Assembly (NCBI RefSeq): GCF_026151205.1
Contig: NW_026971792.1
Span: forward strand, 1-54,761
Source: Bolinopsis microptera
Lineage: Eukaryota > Ctenophora > Tentaculata > Lobata > Bolinopsidae
Length of the DNA: 54,761 nt
Direction: 5' to 3'
The notes below the pieces were generated by a model, which saw only the letters and a program-made list of their open reading frames with translations, was not told the DNA's origin and did no database searches. Position 1 is the stretch's first letter; the number at the start of each line of letters is the position of its first letter. Positions 1-21,461 of the stretch are shown in pieces. Both the position numbers and the translations under genes were made by a program.

Positions 1-3000
1 GTACCACCTAGAGTACCTACCTAAGTACCTACCTAGATACCACCAGAGTACCACCTAGAGTACCTACCTAAGTACCTACCAAAGTACCTCCAATACCTAC
101 CAAAGTACCCACCTAAGTAAAAAACCTAGGGTACCTACCTAGATACCACCAAATACCTACCTAAGTACCTACCTAATACCTACCTAGAGTACCTACCAAG
201 TACCTACCTAGAGTACCACCTAGAAACCTACCTAAGTACCTAAAACCCACCAAAATTACCCTTAACCTAATACCTACCAAGTACCACCTAGAGTCCTCCA
301 AAAACCTACCTAAGACCCACCTAAGGGACCTACCCAGAGAACCTCCAGAGTACCACCAGAGTCCTACCTAGATACCACCTAAGTACCACCTAGAGTACCC
401 CCAAATACCTACCTAGAGTACCTACCAAGAGACCTCCCCAAGTACCTACCCAAGTCCACCAAAGACCCACCTAGAAACCCACCAAAAGTACCACCTAGGT
501 ACCTACCTAGAGTACCCACCAAGTACCTACCTAGAGTACCTACCAAATACCTCCCAAGTACAAACCCAGGTAAATACCTAAGTACCTACCTAAGTACCTC
601 CAAAGTACCAACCAAAAATACCTACCCAATACCAAACCGATACCCCTAGATACCCCCCTAGGACCTACCTAAAAAACCTAAAAGTACCTACCAAGTACCT
701 CCAAGTACCTACCCAGATACCTACCAAGACCTACCTGAGTACCTACCAAATACCTACCTAAGTACCCACCTAGGTACCACCTAGAGACCTACCCAAGTAC
801 CTACCTAAGTCCCCAAAACCCACCAATACCTACCTAGATACCTACCAGAGTACTTACCTAGGTTCCACAAAATACCCACCAAAGTACCCCCAAGTACCTA
901 CCTAGAGTACCTACCTAGAGTACCTACCTAGAGACCACCTAAGTAACCAAGAGAAACCCACCCAATCCCACCTAGGTACCTCCTGGCCCCCAAGGTACCA
1001 CCTAGAGTACCCACCCAGAGTACCAACCTAAGACCACCTAATACCTCCTAGAGTACCTACCTAGATACCCACCTAGAGTACCTTTCCTAAGTACCACCAA
1101 GACCTACCTAAGTCCTACCAAATACCTACCTAAGTACCTACCTAATACCTACCAAGTACCCACCTAGATACCTCCTAGAACCACCTGATCACCTAAGTCC
1201 TACCCAAGTACCTCCTAGAGTACCCCAAGTCCTCCTAAGTCCTACCTAGATACCAACCCAGAGTACCCCCAGAGACCACCAGAACCTACCAATACCACCT
1301 AAGTACCTACCTAGAGTACCTACCTAGATACCTACCTAAGGGACCTACCTAAGTACCACCTAGAGTACCTACCTAGAGTACCTACCCCAGAGTACCTACC
1401 TAGAGTACCTACCTAAGTACCTACCTAGAGTACCTACCTAGAGTACCTACCTAAGTACAAACCCAGTACCTACTAGAGTATACCTAAGTCCTCCAAAGTA
1501 CCTACCTAAGTACCTACCTAGAGTACCTACCTAGATACCCACCTAAGTACCCCAAGACCTACCAGAGTACCACTAGAGTACCTACCAAGTACCACCCAAG
1601 TACCTACCTAGAGTACCTTTCCAAGTACCTACCTAGAGACCTAAACCCAGAGTACCTACCTAAGTACCTCCAATACCCACCAAGACCTACCTAGGTACCT
1701 ACCTAATACTCAGAGTACCTACCAGAGTACCTACCTAGAGTACCACCAATAAACCTAGAGCCTCCAGGACCCACCCAAACCTCCTAGAGTACCAAAACCT
1801 ATAGTACCTACCTAAGTACCTACCTAAGTACCTACCAAGTACCTCCCAAGTACCAAACCAAGTCCACCAAAAAACCTCCTAGAGTACCTACCTAGAAACC
1901 TACCTAAGTACCTACCTGATACTACAGATACCTACCTAGAGTACCTCCTAAGACCACCTAGAGTACCCACCAGAGACCTACCTAAGACCCCTAGATACCC
2001 ACCTAGAGACCTACTAAGTACCTCCTAGAGTCTCCTAGATACCTCCTAGAGTACCTACCTAGAACCTACCTAAGTACCTACCAGAGACCACCAGAGAAAA
2101 CCCCCAGAAACCTACCTAAGTACTTTTCCTAAGTACCTACCAGAGACCACCTAGTACCACCAAAAGTACCTACCTAGAGACCACCTAGAGTACCAACTAG
2201 AGACCTTCCTAGAGACCTACTAAGTACCACCAGAGTACCCCTAGATACCCACCTAGGTACCACCTAAGACCACCAGATACCTCCCAGGGACCTACCTTAA
2301 AGACCACCTTTCCAAAGTACCACCTAGAGTACCCCCTAGATCCTACCAAATACCTACCAAGTACCTACCTAGGTACCACCAAAATACCTTCCAAAAAAAC
2401 CATAAGTACCACCTAAATACCCCCCAGATAACAAACCCAAGTACCACCTGAGTACCCCCCCAGGTACTACCTAAGACCACCTAGAGACTTACCTAAATAC
2501 CCACCCAGAGTACCTACCAAGACCTCCTAAATACCACCTAAGACCTACCAAGTACCTACCTAGAGTACTACCTAAGACCTCCTAAGTACCTACCAAAATA
2601 CCCCTAGAGTACCTACCAAAGGGTACCTTCCCAAATACCCCTAAGTACCTACCTAAGTCCTACCTAGATACCCACCAAGTACCTCCTGAGACCTCCTAAG
2701 TACCAAACCCAGAGTACCACCTAAAACCTACCTAAGTACCTACCAAGTACCTACCTAGAACCACCTGGTACCTACCTAAAAGTACCTACCTAGATACACC
2801 AAAATACCACCAAATTTCCCACCAAAAGTACCTACCTAATACCAAAAAGTTTCCTTCCCAAGTACCTACCTAAGTAACCCCCTAGATCCCCCCTGGTTTC
2901 CACCAAACCCCCAGGTACCCCCTAAGACCTACCCAAGAACTACCAATTACCACCTAGATACTACCGTACCTACCCAATACCTACCTAAGTACCACCTAGA

Positions 3001-6000
3001 GTACCACCCAGAGAAAACCACCAAGTAACTACCTAAGTACCCAAAAACCAATACCTTTTCCCTAGAGACCTACCAAAGTACCACCAGAGTACCCACCTAG
3101 AACCCCCAAGTACCCCCCTAAGTACCTCCAGTACCTACCTTTGAACCCCCAGAGTACCCCTAGATACCCACCTAAGTCCTACCTAGAGTACCTACCAAAA
3201 TACCTCCTAGAGTAAAACCCCCACCTAAGTTTCCCCTAGATACCTACCAGGAACCACCAATACCTACCTAAGAAAATACCTGAATACCTACCTGATTTCC
3301 TCCAGAGTACCTACCTAATACCTCCAGATACCACCCAGAGAACCACCTAGATAACCCACCTAAGTACCCACCTAAGAACCTACCTAAGTACTACCCAATT
3401 TCCCCCAAGACCACCTAAGTACCTCCAAGACCTACCAAAAGTACCTCCTAATACCTACCTAGTACCCCCTAGAGTACCCACCAATACCCACCTAGAGTAC
3501 TCCTAAGAACTACCTAGAGTACCACCTAAGTACCCACCAGATACCTCCTAAGTACCTACCTAAAAACTACCCGAGTACCACCAGAGACCACCTAATACCA
3601 CCAATACCACCAAGTACCTACCTAGATACACCTAAGTAACTCCAAGTACCTACCTAGAGTACCTACCTAGAAACCACCAAGACCTCCAGATACCTCCTAA
3701 GACCTCCTAGAGTACCTACCTAGAACCCACCTAAAAAACCCACCTAGAGTACCCCCCTAGATACCCCCAGAGTACCCACCTAGAGTACCTCCGAGTACCT
3801 CCGAGTACCACCTAGAGTACCTCCAAGTACTCCTGAGTACCTACCTAGAGTACCCCACCAAGTCCTACCTAATCCTCCTAGATTACCAAACCAAAGACCT
3901 CCTAGAGTACCTACCAATACCAACCCAGATACTTCCTAGAGTCCTACCTAGATAAACCCCCAGAGACCTACCTAAGTCCCCCCAATTTCCTACCTAGAGA
4001 CCTACCTAGGTACCCCTTACCCCCAGAGTACCTACCAAGTACCTACCTAAGTACCTACCAGATTACCCTATTACCTCCCTAGAGTAAACCCCAAAACCCA
4101 GAGTACCTACCTAAGTACCAACCTAAGACCTACCTAGAGTACCTACCTGAGTACCTACCTAAGTACCTACCCAAACCAAACCCAAGTACCACTAGAGTAC
4201 CTCCTAGAGTACCTACCTAAGAACCTACCTAGAGTAATACCTAGAGTCCTACCCAAGACCTACCTAGAGTACCCCCTAAGAAAACCCACCTGATACCTAC
4301 CTAAGTACCACCTAGATACCCTTTCCAAGTACCACCAGATACCTCCTAGAGTACCACCTAGATACCTACCAGAGTACCTCCAAGTACCTACCAAAGTCCA
4401 CCTAGAGACCACCCAAGACCTACCTAATACCACCAAGTACCTACCTAAGTACCTACCCCAAGTCCCAAACCAGGACCTCCCCCAATACCACCAAAGGGAC
4501 CTCCTAAGACCCACCAAAAGGGACCTACCTAATAACTACCTAGAGTACCACCTAAGTAAACCACCTTTGAGTACCTTCCTAGGTACCTACCTAATACCAA
4601 CCCCAGAGTACCTACCAGAGTACCTTAAAGTACCTACCTAGAGTACCTACCAGAGACCACCTAGAGAAACCTAAGTACCCCTAATACCTACCAAGACCTC
4701 CGGTACCTACCTAAGTACCTACCTAAGTACCTACCAGAGTATTCCCAAAAGACCTACCTAATACCCCCCTAGATACCTACCCAAGTACCAACCAAGTTCC
4801 TTCCTAGAGTACCTACCTAAGACCACCCAAGTACCTACCTAGGAAACCCCCTAGATCCTACCTAATACCTCCAGAGTACCAAACCCAGATCCTACCTAAG
4901 ACCTCCCCGGTAAAACCTTAAGTTTTCCAGGGTACCTACCTAGAGAAAACCCAAACCCAAGTACCCACCAGAGTACCTCCAGAGTACCTACCAAAAGTAC
5001 TCCTAGAGTACCACCTAGATACCTACCTAGAGTACCACCTAAGACCACCAAGTACCTACCTAAAACCAAACCCAAATACCCACCTAGAAACTACCTAGAG
5101 TCCCACCTAAGGGACCCCAACCTAAAGAAAACCTCCTAGGACCTCTAGATTACCACCTAGAGTTTCCTACTAGAGTACCCTTCCTAAGTACCACCAGAGA
5201 ACCCACCTAGGTACCACCTAAGTACCCCTAGAGTACCTCCTAGAGTACCAAAGAAAACTACCAAGTACCTACCTAAACCTCCTAGAGAACCTACCAAATT
5301 TCCTACCCAGAGAAAACCTTTCCAGATACCTACCTAAGTACCACCTGAGTCCTACCTAAGAAACCCCCTAGAGACCTACCAAAAGTACCTACCTAAGTAC
5401 CACCTAGAGTACCTACCTAAGACCACCTAGAAAACCTTTTCCAATATACCCAACCAATAAAATACCTACCAAGTACCCCCTGAGTACCTACCTAGATACC
5501 CACCCAATACCACCAAAGTACCTACCTAGAGTACACCAGAGTACCTATAAGTACCACCCAGAGTACCCTTCCTGATTTTCCACCCAGATACCTACCAGAG
5601 TACCTACCAAAGTTTTCCTTCCCCCAGATACCTACCTAGAGTACCTACCAAATACCTACCTAGAGTACCTACCTAGATACCTTCCCCATAAAACCTACCC
5701 AGAAAACCCACCTAGATACCACCAAAGTACCTACCAATACCTACCTAAGACCTACCTAAGTACCCCCTAGAGTACCCACCTAAACCTAACCCAGGACCAC
5801 CTAGATACCCCTAGATTACCAAAACCTAAGTCCTACCTAGAGAAAACCCACCAAGTACCTCCTAGATTTCCTACCAATACCTTCCAGATACCCAAACCAA
5901 TAAACCCACCAGAGTACCTACCTAGAGAAACCAACCAGAGTACCCACCAGAGTACCTACCTAAATACCACCTAGATCTACCTAAGTACCACCTAAGTAAC

Positions 6001-9000
6001 CTACCCAAAGACCTCCTAAGTACCTACCCCAGAGTACCCACCTAATACCTACCTAATACCCTTCCTAGAGTACCCCTTTTTCCTAAAATACCTACCTAAG
6101 TACCCCCTAGAGAACCTACCTAGAGTACCTCCAGAGTACCTACCTAATAAACCACCAGATACCTCCTAGAACCTACCAGGACCTACCTATAGAAACCCCC
6201 TAGAGTACCTACCAAGTACCACCAGAGTACACCAGGTACCTACCTGAGTACCTCCTAGAGTACCTACCTAGATACCAAATAAAAATTACCTACCTAGAGC
6301 CTACCAAAAGTACCACCCAATAAACCCCCTAGAGTACCACCCAGAACCTTCCCAGATACCTACCTAGATCCTACCAAAGAAAAATGTACCTTTGAGAAAA
6401 TACCTAGGTACCTACCAGATACACCTAGAGACCACCTAAGTACCTCCAGAGTTTCCTCCTAGAGAAAACCCACCTAGGACCTACCTAAGTACCTCCTAGA
6501 GACCCCCAGAGTAAACCAAAAACCAAGACCTACCTAGGTCCTACCCGAGTAACCAAACCAAAGAAACCAAACCAGAGTACCTACCCAGAGTTTCTACCTA
6601 GGTTTCCTCCTAGAACCTACCCAGATACCTCCCAGATCCCTATAAATACCTACCAAAAGTACCCCTAGGAAAACCTCCTAGAGTACCAAACCCAAGTCCT
6701 CCAAAGTACCTACCTAGAGTACCACCTGAGACCCCAAAGTACCTACCAATACCACCTAGATACCTTTTCCCAGAGACCTACCTAGAGTACCTACCTAATA
6801 CCTACCAATATACCTAAGGTTACCAGAGTACCTACCTAAGTCCTACCAAAAGTACTTTCCTAGAGTCCCACCAGAGTACCTACCTAGAGAACCTTTTCCT
6901 AGGTTACCAAACCTAGAGTCCTACCTAATACCAACCCAGAGTCCCCCCTAGATACCTCCTGAACTACCTATGACCTACCTGAGACCTACCTAGAGTACCT
7001 CCAGATCCTCCTAATACCCACCTAGAGTACCTCCTAAGTACCTACCAGAGTACCAAACCCAAGACCTACCTAGAGTACCTACCTAAAATCCTACCAGAGT
7101 ACCTACCAAAGTACCTACCTAGAGAAACCTTCCTAAGTACCTACCTGAGTAAAATACCGAGTCCTACCAAGATTTAAATAAACCTACCTAGAGTACCTAC
7201 CTAGATACCTTCCAAGAGTACCTACCTAGAGCCCAAAAGTACCAAACCCAAGGAAACCCCTAGATCCACCAAAAGACTACCTAGAGAAAACCTACCTAGA
7301 TTAACTTACCCCTAGAGACCCACCTAAGAAAACCTTAAAACTAAGAAACCCCTAGGTACCACCAAAAGACCACCTAAACCTACCTAAAATACACCAAAAT
7401 ACCCCCCCTAGAGTACCACCCGGACCTACCCAGAGTACCACCTAAGTAACCTTCCTTCAAAGTACCACCTAGAGTACCAAACCCAGAACCTTCCTAGAGT
7501 AACTACCAGAGTACCTCCTAGATACCTACCTAAAATTCCTACCAACTATAGTACCTACCAATACCACCTAGATACCACCTAGAACCTTCCAGAGACCTAC
7601 CAGAGTACCACCTAGAGTAAATACCTAGAGAAAATACCAGGTACCTACCTAGATACCTCCAGAGTACCACCTTAAGCCCACCAGATACCCACCTAGATAC
7701 CAACCCAGATACCCACCAAAGTACCACCTAAGAAACCCACCCAAAAACTTTCCAAAAACCAAAACCCCATACCACCTAAGTACCTTCCTAAGGGACCTAC
7801 CAAAAGACCTACCGATACCTACCTAAGTACCCCAGATACCTACCAAAAAACCACCTAGAGAACCCACCAAGACCACCTAGATACCCCCAAGTCCTACCAA
7901 AAGTACCTACCCAAAAACCTACCCCAGTTACCCGCCTACCTAAAACCTTTCCAAAAGTACCTACCTAGAAACCCACCTAGAGTACCACCTAAGTACCTAC
8001 CTAGAGTACCTACCAAAAGTACCTTCCTAAGTCCCACCTAGAGACCCCCAGAGTACCTACCCGAGTACCACCTAGAGTACCCACCTAAACCTACCTAGAT
8101 ACCTACCTAGAGCCTACCTAGAGGGACCCCTAATACCTCCTAAGTACCAAACCAATACCACCTAAGTACCAAACCCAAAACCTCCTAGAGTACCCCTAAG
8201 TACCCCACTAGGACCTACCAGAGTTAAAACCAAACCCCCTTTGAAACCTACCCAATAAATTACCTACCTAATACCTACCAAAAGTACCACCTAAGTATTT
8301 CCTAGATACCTACCAAGTACCTACCAAAAGAACCCACCTAAGTACCTACCTAAACCACCTAAGTACCACCTAAGTACCCCTAGAGTACTACCTAAGTACC
8401 TACCTAGAGACCCCACCTAAGTACCACCTAGATATTCCAAGTACCTAAAAAAGCCCACCTAAGAAACCTCCTAAGTAAACCAAACCAAAAAGAAACCCAC
8501 CAGAGTACCTACCTAAGTCCTACCAATACCCCCAGAGTAAACCCACCAGGAAACCCACCTAATACCAAACCAAGATATCCAGATACCTAAATAAAGGGAA
8601 AACCACCTAGATACCTACCAGAGTACCTACCTAGATACCACAGAGTACCTCCAAATACCTACCAGAGTACCCACCTAAGATTTCCTAGAGTACCTACCTA
8701 AGTACCTACCTAGATACCTACCTAAAGTACCCCAAGTACCTACCAGAGTACCTACCTAGAGACCCACCTAGTACCTACCTAGAGACCTTCCTAAAAACCA
8801 CCTAGAGAACTACCTAAGTACCACCTAGAGTACCTCCTGAGTACCACTAAGAACCTACCTAGAGTACCTACCTAGAGTACCTACCCAAAGTACCCCAAAG
8901 ACCTACCTAGAGAACCTACCGATACCTCCTAGAGTACCTACCTGATACCTACCAAGATTCCTACCTAAGTAAACCTCCAAGTACCTACCCAGAGTACCCA

Positions 9001-9708
9001 CCTAGAGTACCTACCTAGAGTCCTCCAGAGTATCCAAACCTATAGATCCAAACCCAGAGACCTACCTAGAGTACCACCAGAGACCTACCTATAGTACCTC
9101 CAAGTTACCTACCCCCAAGTACCACCTAGAAACCTACCAGAGTACCCACCAGAAACCACCAAGAGTACCACCTAAAATACCTACCAATACTACCTAAGTA
9201 CCACCTAAGTCCACCTAAGAACCCCCAGAGTACCACCTAGAGTACCACTAAGGGCCTACCAAAGTACCTCCAGATACCTACCAGAACCACCAGATCCTCC
9301 TTAAATACCTACCTAGAGTACCTCCAAAGAACCCACCTAAACCCACCAGATACCTACCAAAAGTACCTACCTAAGTACCACCTAGATACCTACCTAATAC
9401 CTACCTAGAGTACCCACCTAAGTACCCCTAGGTACCCACCTAGATACCACCTAGAGTACCACCTAGAGAACCACCTAAGTACCTACCTAGAGTACACCTA
9501 GAGAACCCACCTGATACTACCTAAGTACCCACCCAGAACCTACCAAAGGGACCTACCTAGATAACACCTAGAGTATCCCCAGAGTAAAACCCACCTAGAG
9601 TACCTACCCAGAGTATACCTAAGTACCCACCAAGAAACCTCCCAAGTATTCCTAAGTACCCACCTAGAGTACCCCCCTAAGTACCACCCAAGTACCTCCT
9701 AGAGCACC
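1..9708. repeat. Degenerate 13-bp/12-bp satellite array (left part)
   Basis: The stretch is built from words such as GTACCTACCTAGA and GTACCTACCTAA, with truncated forms GTACCACCTAGA, GAGACCACC and ACCAAACCCA scattered throughout. The 12-bp form differs from the 13-bp form by loss of one G (CTAGAG to CTAAG). Phase is rarely kept for more than a few units. Most departures are deletions or short A, C and T runs; balanced substitutions are few. That pattern fits sequencing or consensus error at least as well as mutational decay. C is strongly enriched over G on this strand. TAG and TAA occur in most frames, so few long frames exist, and those at 4260-4517 and 7539-7727 on the minus strand only read through the repeat. 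I see no gene, RNA or transposon remnant. Confidence 0.93.
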
Positions 9709-11070
9709 TACCTAGAGTACCTACCTAGAGTAACTACCTAGAGTACCTTCCTAGAGTAACTACCTAGAGTACCTACTAGAGTTCCTACCTAGACTACCTA
9801 CCTAGAGTAACTACCTAAGTACCTACCTAGAGTAACTACCTAGAGTACCTACCTAGAGTACCTACCTAGAGTACCTACCTAGAGTACCTACCTAGAGTAC
9901 CTACCTAGAGTACCTACCTAAGTACCTACCTAAGTACCTCCTAGAGGTACCTACCTAGAGTACCTACCTAGAGTACCTACCTAGAGTACCTATCTAGAGT
10001 ACCTACCTAGAGTACCTACCTAGAGTACCTACCTAGAGTACCTACCTAGAGTACCTACCTAGAGTACTTACCTAGAGTACCTACCTAGAGTACCTACCTA
10101 AGTACCTTCCTAGAGTACCTACCTAGAGTACCTACCTAGAGTACCTACCTAGAGTACCTCCTAGAGTACCTACCTAGAGTACCTACCTAGAGTACCTACC
10201 TAGAGTACCTACCTAGAGTACCTACCTAGAGTACCTACCTAGAGTACCTTCCTAGAGTACCTACCTAGAGTACCTACCTAGAGTACCTACCTAGAGTACC
10301 TACCTAGAGTACCTACCTAGAGTACCTACCTAGAGTACCTACCTAGAGTACCTACCTAGAGTACCTTCCTAGAGTACCTACCTAGAGTACCTACCTAGAG
10401 TACCTACCTAGAGTACCTACCTAGAGTACCTACCTAGAGTACCTACCTAGAGTACCTACCTAGAGTACCTACCTAGAGTACCTACCTAGAGTACCTACCT
10501 AGTTTCCTACCCAGATACTACCTAAGTACCTACCTAGAGTACCTACCTAGAGTACCTTCCTAGAGTAACCTACCTAGAGTACCTTTCCTAGAGTACCTAC
10601 CTAGAGTACCCCTAAGAACTACTAGAGTACCTACCTAAGTTTCCTACCTAGATACCTACCAGAGTACCTTCCTAGAGTACCTACCTAGAGTACCTACCTA
10701 GAGTACCTACCTAAGTACCTAGGTACCACTAGAGTACCCACCAGAGTACTACCTAGAGTACCTACCTAGAGTACCTACCTAGAGTTTCCTACCTAAGTAC
10801 CTACCTAGAGTACCTACCTAAAAGTACCTACCTAAGTACCAACCCAGAGTACCTACCCAAGACCTACCTAGAGTACCTACCTAGAGTTAAACCACCTAGA
10901 GTAAACCCACCCAGAGTACCTACCTAAGTACCTACCTAGAGTACCTACCTAGAGTACCTACCTAGATACCAAACCCAAGTACCTACTAGAGTACCTACCT
11001 AGAGTACCTACCTAGATACCTACCTAGAGTCACCTAGATACCTACCAGGTACCTACCTAAGAACTACTAG
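9709..11070. repeat. 13-bp satellite array, mostly clean
   Basis: From about 9709 the array becomes regular, with long runs of GTACCTACCTAGA and occasional variants GTAACTACCTAGA, GTACCTTCCTAGA and GTACCTCCTAGA. Beyond about 10500 the order loosens again, with CTAAGTACC units, TTTCC inserts and missing bases, and it passes into the A-rich stretch that follows. The unit and orientation match both neighbouring 13-bp arrays, so this is one array whose apparent quality changes along its length. No coding potential: the unit contains TAG, and a 13-bp period rotates that stop through every frame. Confidence 0.95.
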
Positions 11071-18145
<7,075 letters not shown>

Positions 18146-20370
18146 CCCTTTCCTAGAGTACCCACCTAAGTCCCCTAAGTACCCACCTAAAACTACCTAA
18201 GTACCTACCCCGAGTACCTACCTTTGGGACCCCTAAATACCTACCTAAGTACTACCTAGAGTACCCCACCAAAAGTAACCCACCTAGAGTACCCCCTAGA
18301 GTACCTACCCGGGACCCACCTAGATACCTACCTAGAGTACCCACCTAGAGCTACCTAGAGACCCCACCTGAGTACCCACCAGAGTTCCACCTAGAGTACA
18401 CCCAGAGTACTTACCAGAGTACCCCCCTAAGTTACCTTCCCTAAACCTACCTAAATACCCACCTAAGAACTACCTAGGTACCCCCTAATTTAAACCCAAT
18501 ACCTACCTTTGATACTACCTGAGTACCCACCGGTCCCCAGAGTTACCTACCTAGAGTACCTACCTAAGCCCACCTAAGTACCCTAAGTACCCACCAGGAG
18601 TACCCCCCTAAGTACCTACCTAGTACCTACCTAAGTACTACCAGAGTACCACCTAGGTACCTACCTAATAAAACCCAAAGCCTAGTACACCCAGAGTTTT
18701 AAATACCTAGGACCTACCTAGAGTACCCACCCGAGCCTCCCAATACCTACCAAGGGACACCTAGAGTATACTAAGAAAAACCTTTCCAAGAGAATACCGA
18801 GACCCCACCTAAGTACCTACCTAGGTAATCCTAGAGTACCCCAGAGTTACCTAAAACCCTAGACCACCTAGATACTTTCCTAGAGTAAAACCTACCTAGA
18901 GTACCAAACCCAATACCTCCTAGATTAACCTGAGACCTACCTAGAGTCCTACCTAAGTACCTACCCAGGTTCCCCAAGTCCCCCCCCAGATTACCACCTG
19001 ATACTACCTAGATACCTCCCTAGAGTACTACCAGAGTCCCCCTAGAACCTACCTAGGTCCTCCTAATAAGTACCTACCCAGGTACCCTTTCCAAGAGTAC
19101 CAACCCAGAGTACCAACCCCAAAAACCTCTAGAGACCACTAAGACCCTAGGTACCCTACCTAGAGTACACCTAGATAAAATACCCAAGGAAACCCTGAGT
19201 ACCACCAAGTAAAATACCTAATTTCCCAACCCAGGTACCTACCTAGAGTACCACCTAAGTACCTACCTAGGTTACCTACCTAGAGTACCTACCTAGATAC
19301 CCCCCTGATACTACCTAAGTACCCACCCAATAAAATACCCGAGACCCCCAGAGTACCTACCCAGAGTACCCACCTAGAGTCCTACCCAGAGTTTCCTCCG
19401 ATACCTTTCCAAAAGTCCTCCAGGTCCTACCTAATACTACCTAATCCTACCGAGTAACCTATTTCCCCAGGTACCCACCTAAGTACCTCCTAGAGACCTA
19501 CCCGGTACCACCTAGAGAACACCCAGGTACCTACCCAAATACTCCAAGACCTACCTAATACCACCTAGAGTACCCACCTAGGTACTACCAGAGTACCTAC
19601 CTAAGTACCTCCTAGTACCTACCTAGAGTACCACAAGTACCATTCCAGGTACCTACCTAGATACCTACCAAAAGTCCTACCTGAGTACCTCCTAGATACC
19701 TACCTAAGTCCCACCTGAGTACCACCTAGAGTAACCCACCTAAATACCTCCTAGAGTACCTCCCTAAGTACCCACCTAGAGTACCACCTAGAGTACCACC
19801 CAGAGTACCTACCTAAGAACCTACCTAGGTAACCCACCAAACTACCTAGAGACCACCTAGATACCCACCTAGAGACCTACCTAAGTACTACCTAAGTACC
19901 ACCTAGAGTACCTACCTAAGGGACCTACCTAGACCCCACCTAGGTACCTCCTAAGTACTACAGAGAAATACCTAAGTACCACCTAGAAATAGACCCCAAA
20001 AACCCACCGAGTACCTACCTAGAGTACCTACCTAAGTACCCCCTAAGTACCTCCTAAAAAACCACTAGAGTCCTACCCAGAGTACCCACCTAGAGACCCA
20101 CCTAAGTACCTACCTAGAGTACCTACTAAGTACCTACCTAGGACCTACCTAGAGACTACCTAGATACCTACCCAAGTAAAACCCAGATACCACCTAATAC
20201 CTACCTAGAGTACACCTAGGTACCACCTAAATACCTACCTAGAGTAATTCCCAGAGTACTACCTAATTTTCCAAAATTTTGAGTACCTACCCAAGTACCT
20301 CCCCGATTCCCACCTAATACCCCCAGAGTACCTACCAAGTCCCACCTGGTAACCCCTAGATACTCCTAGA
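18146..20370. repeat. Degenerate 13-bp satellite array (right part)
   Basis: Same repeat words and same kind of irregularity as 1-9708: GTACCACCTAGAG, CCTAAGTACC, GAGACC, AAACCCAG and short homopolymers. The change from clean to irregular occurs within a few units at about 18146. The minus-strand frame at 20259-20447 starts here and crosses the junction into the next array, which shows that it is not a gene. Confidence 0.92.
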
Positions 20371-20390
20371 GTTTGTCTAAGGAGCACTAG
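20371..20390. other. Junction between 13-bp array and inverted 12-bp array
   Basis: The last 13-bp material (ACTCCTAGAG) is followed by GTTTGTCTAAGG and then by the first 12-bp units (AGCACTAGGAGGTACACTA). Across this point the repeat family switches from its C-rich to its G-rich strand. Linker sequence is a dozen bases at most. It may be a real inversion breakpoint or a fold-back or chimeric join. Confidence 0.7.
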
Positions 20391-21451
20391 GAGGTACACT
20401 ATGAGGACACTAAGAGGTGCAACTAGAGGTACATCTAGGAAGAACACAAGGAGGGTACACTAGGGTGCACGCAGGAGGGGGCACTAGGAGGTACACTAGG
20501 AGGTACACTAGGAGGTGCACTATGAGGGTACACTAGGGTACACTGAGGTGCACTAGGAGGTACACTAGAGGTACACTCGGAGGTACACAAGGGAGGTGCA
20601 CCAGGAGGGCACCTAGGAGGTACACTAGGAGTACCACTAGAGGGTGCACTAGGAGTACACTAGGAAGGTAACAACTTAGGCGGTGCCTATGCAGAACACT
20701 AGTAGGTACACTAGTGCGGTACACAGCGAGGTGAACCAGGAGTGGCACTAGGAGTACACTAGGCGGTACACTAGAGGTGCACTAGTAGGTACACTGAGGA
20801 GGTACACTAGGAGGTGCACTAGGAGACACTAGGAGTACACTAGGAGTACACTAGAGGTTCACCAGGAGGGGCCACTAGGAGTACACTAGGAGGTACACTA
20901 GGAGGTTCACTAGGAGGTCCACCAAGGAGTGAACACTACAAGAGGTGACACTAGGGTACACTAGAGGTACACTAGAGGTACATCTAGGAGGTGCACCATG
21001 AGGGGCACTAGGGTACACTAGGAGGTACACTAGAGGTGCATCTAGGAGTACACTATGAGGTACACTAGAGGTGCACTAGGAGGTATCACTAGGAGGTACA
21101 CTAATGAGGTACACTAGGAGGTGCACAGGAGGGGCACTAGGAGTACACTATAGGTACACTAGGAGGTGCACTAGGATGTACACGTAGGACAGGTACACTA
21201 GGATGTGCAAACTAGGAGAACACTATGAGGTACACTAGGAGTTTACACTAGGAGTTGCACCAGGAGGGGACACTAGGAGGTACACTAGGTAAGTACACTA
21301 GGAGGTGCACTAGAGGATAACAACTATGAGGTACACTAGGAGGTGCCCTAGGAGAGTACACTAGGAGGTACACTATGAGGTACACTAGTGAGTGCACCAG
21401 GAGGTGCACAGATGACACTAGGAGGTACACAAGAGGTGCACTAGGAGGTTT

Positions 21452-21461
21452 AAAAAAAAAA
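21452..21461. other. A10 run inside the 12-bp array
   Basis: Ten A residues sit where a unit's GTACA should be, flanked by normal units. Likely a local base-calling artefact. Confidence 0.6.

Noticed and set aside
4260-7727. Minus-strand frames of 85 and 62 residues rich in W, Y, G and R
   Set aside because: They read through degenerate 13-bp repeats and exist only because random deletions remove the TAG stops.
1-9708. Telomere-like CCTAA/TTAGG words
   Set aside because: They come from the CTAAG variant of the unit, are separated by GTAC and never form a pure tandem telomere repeat.
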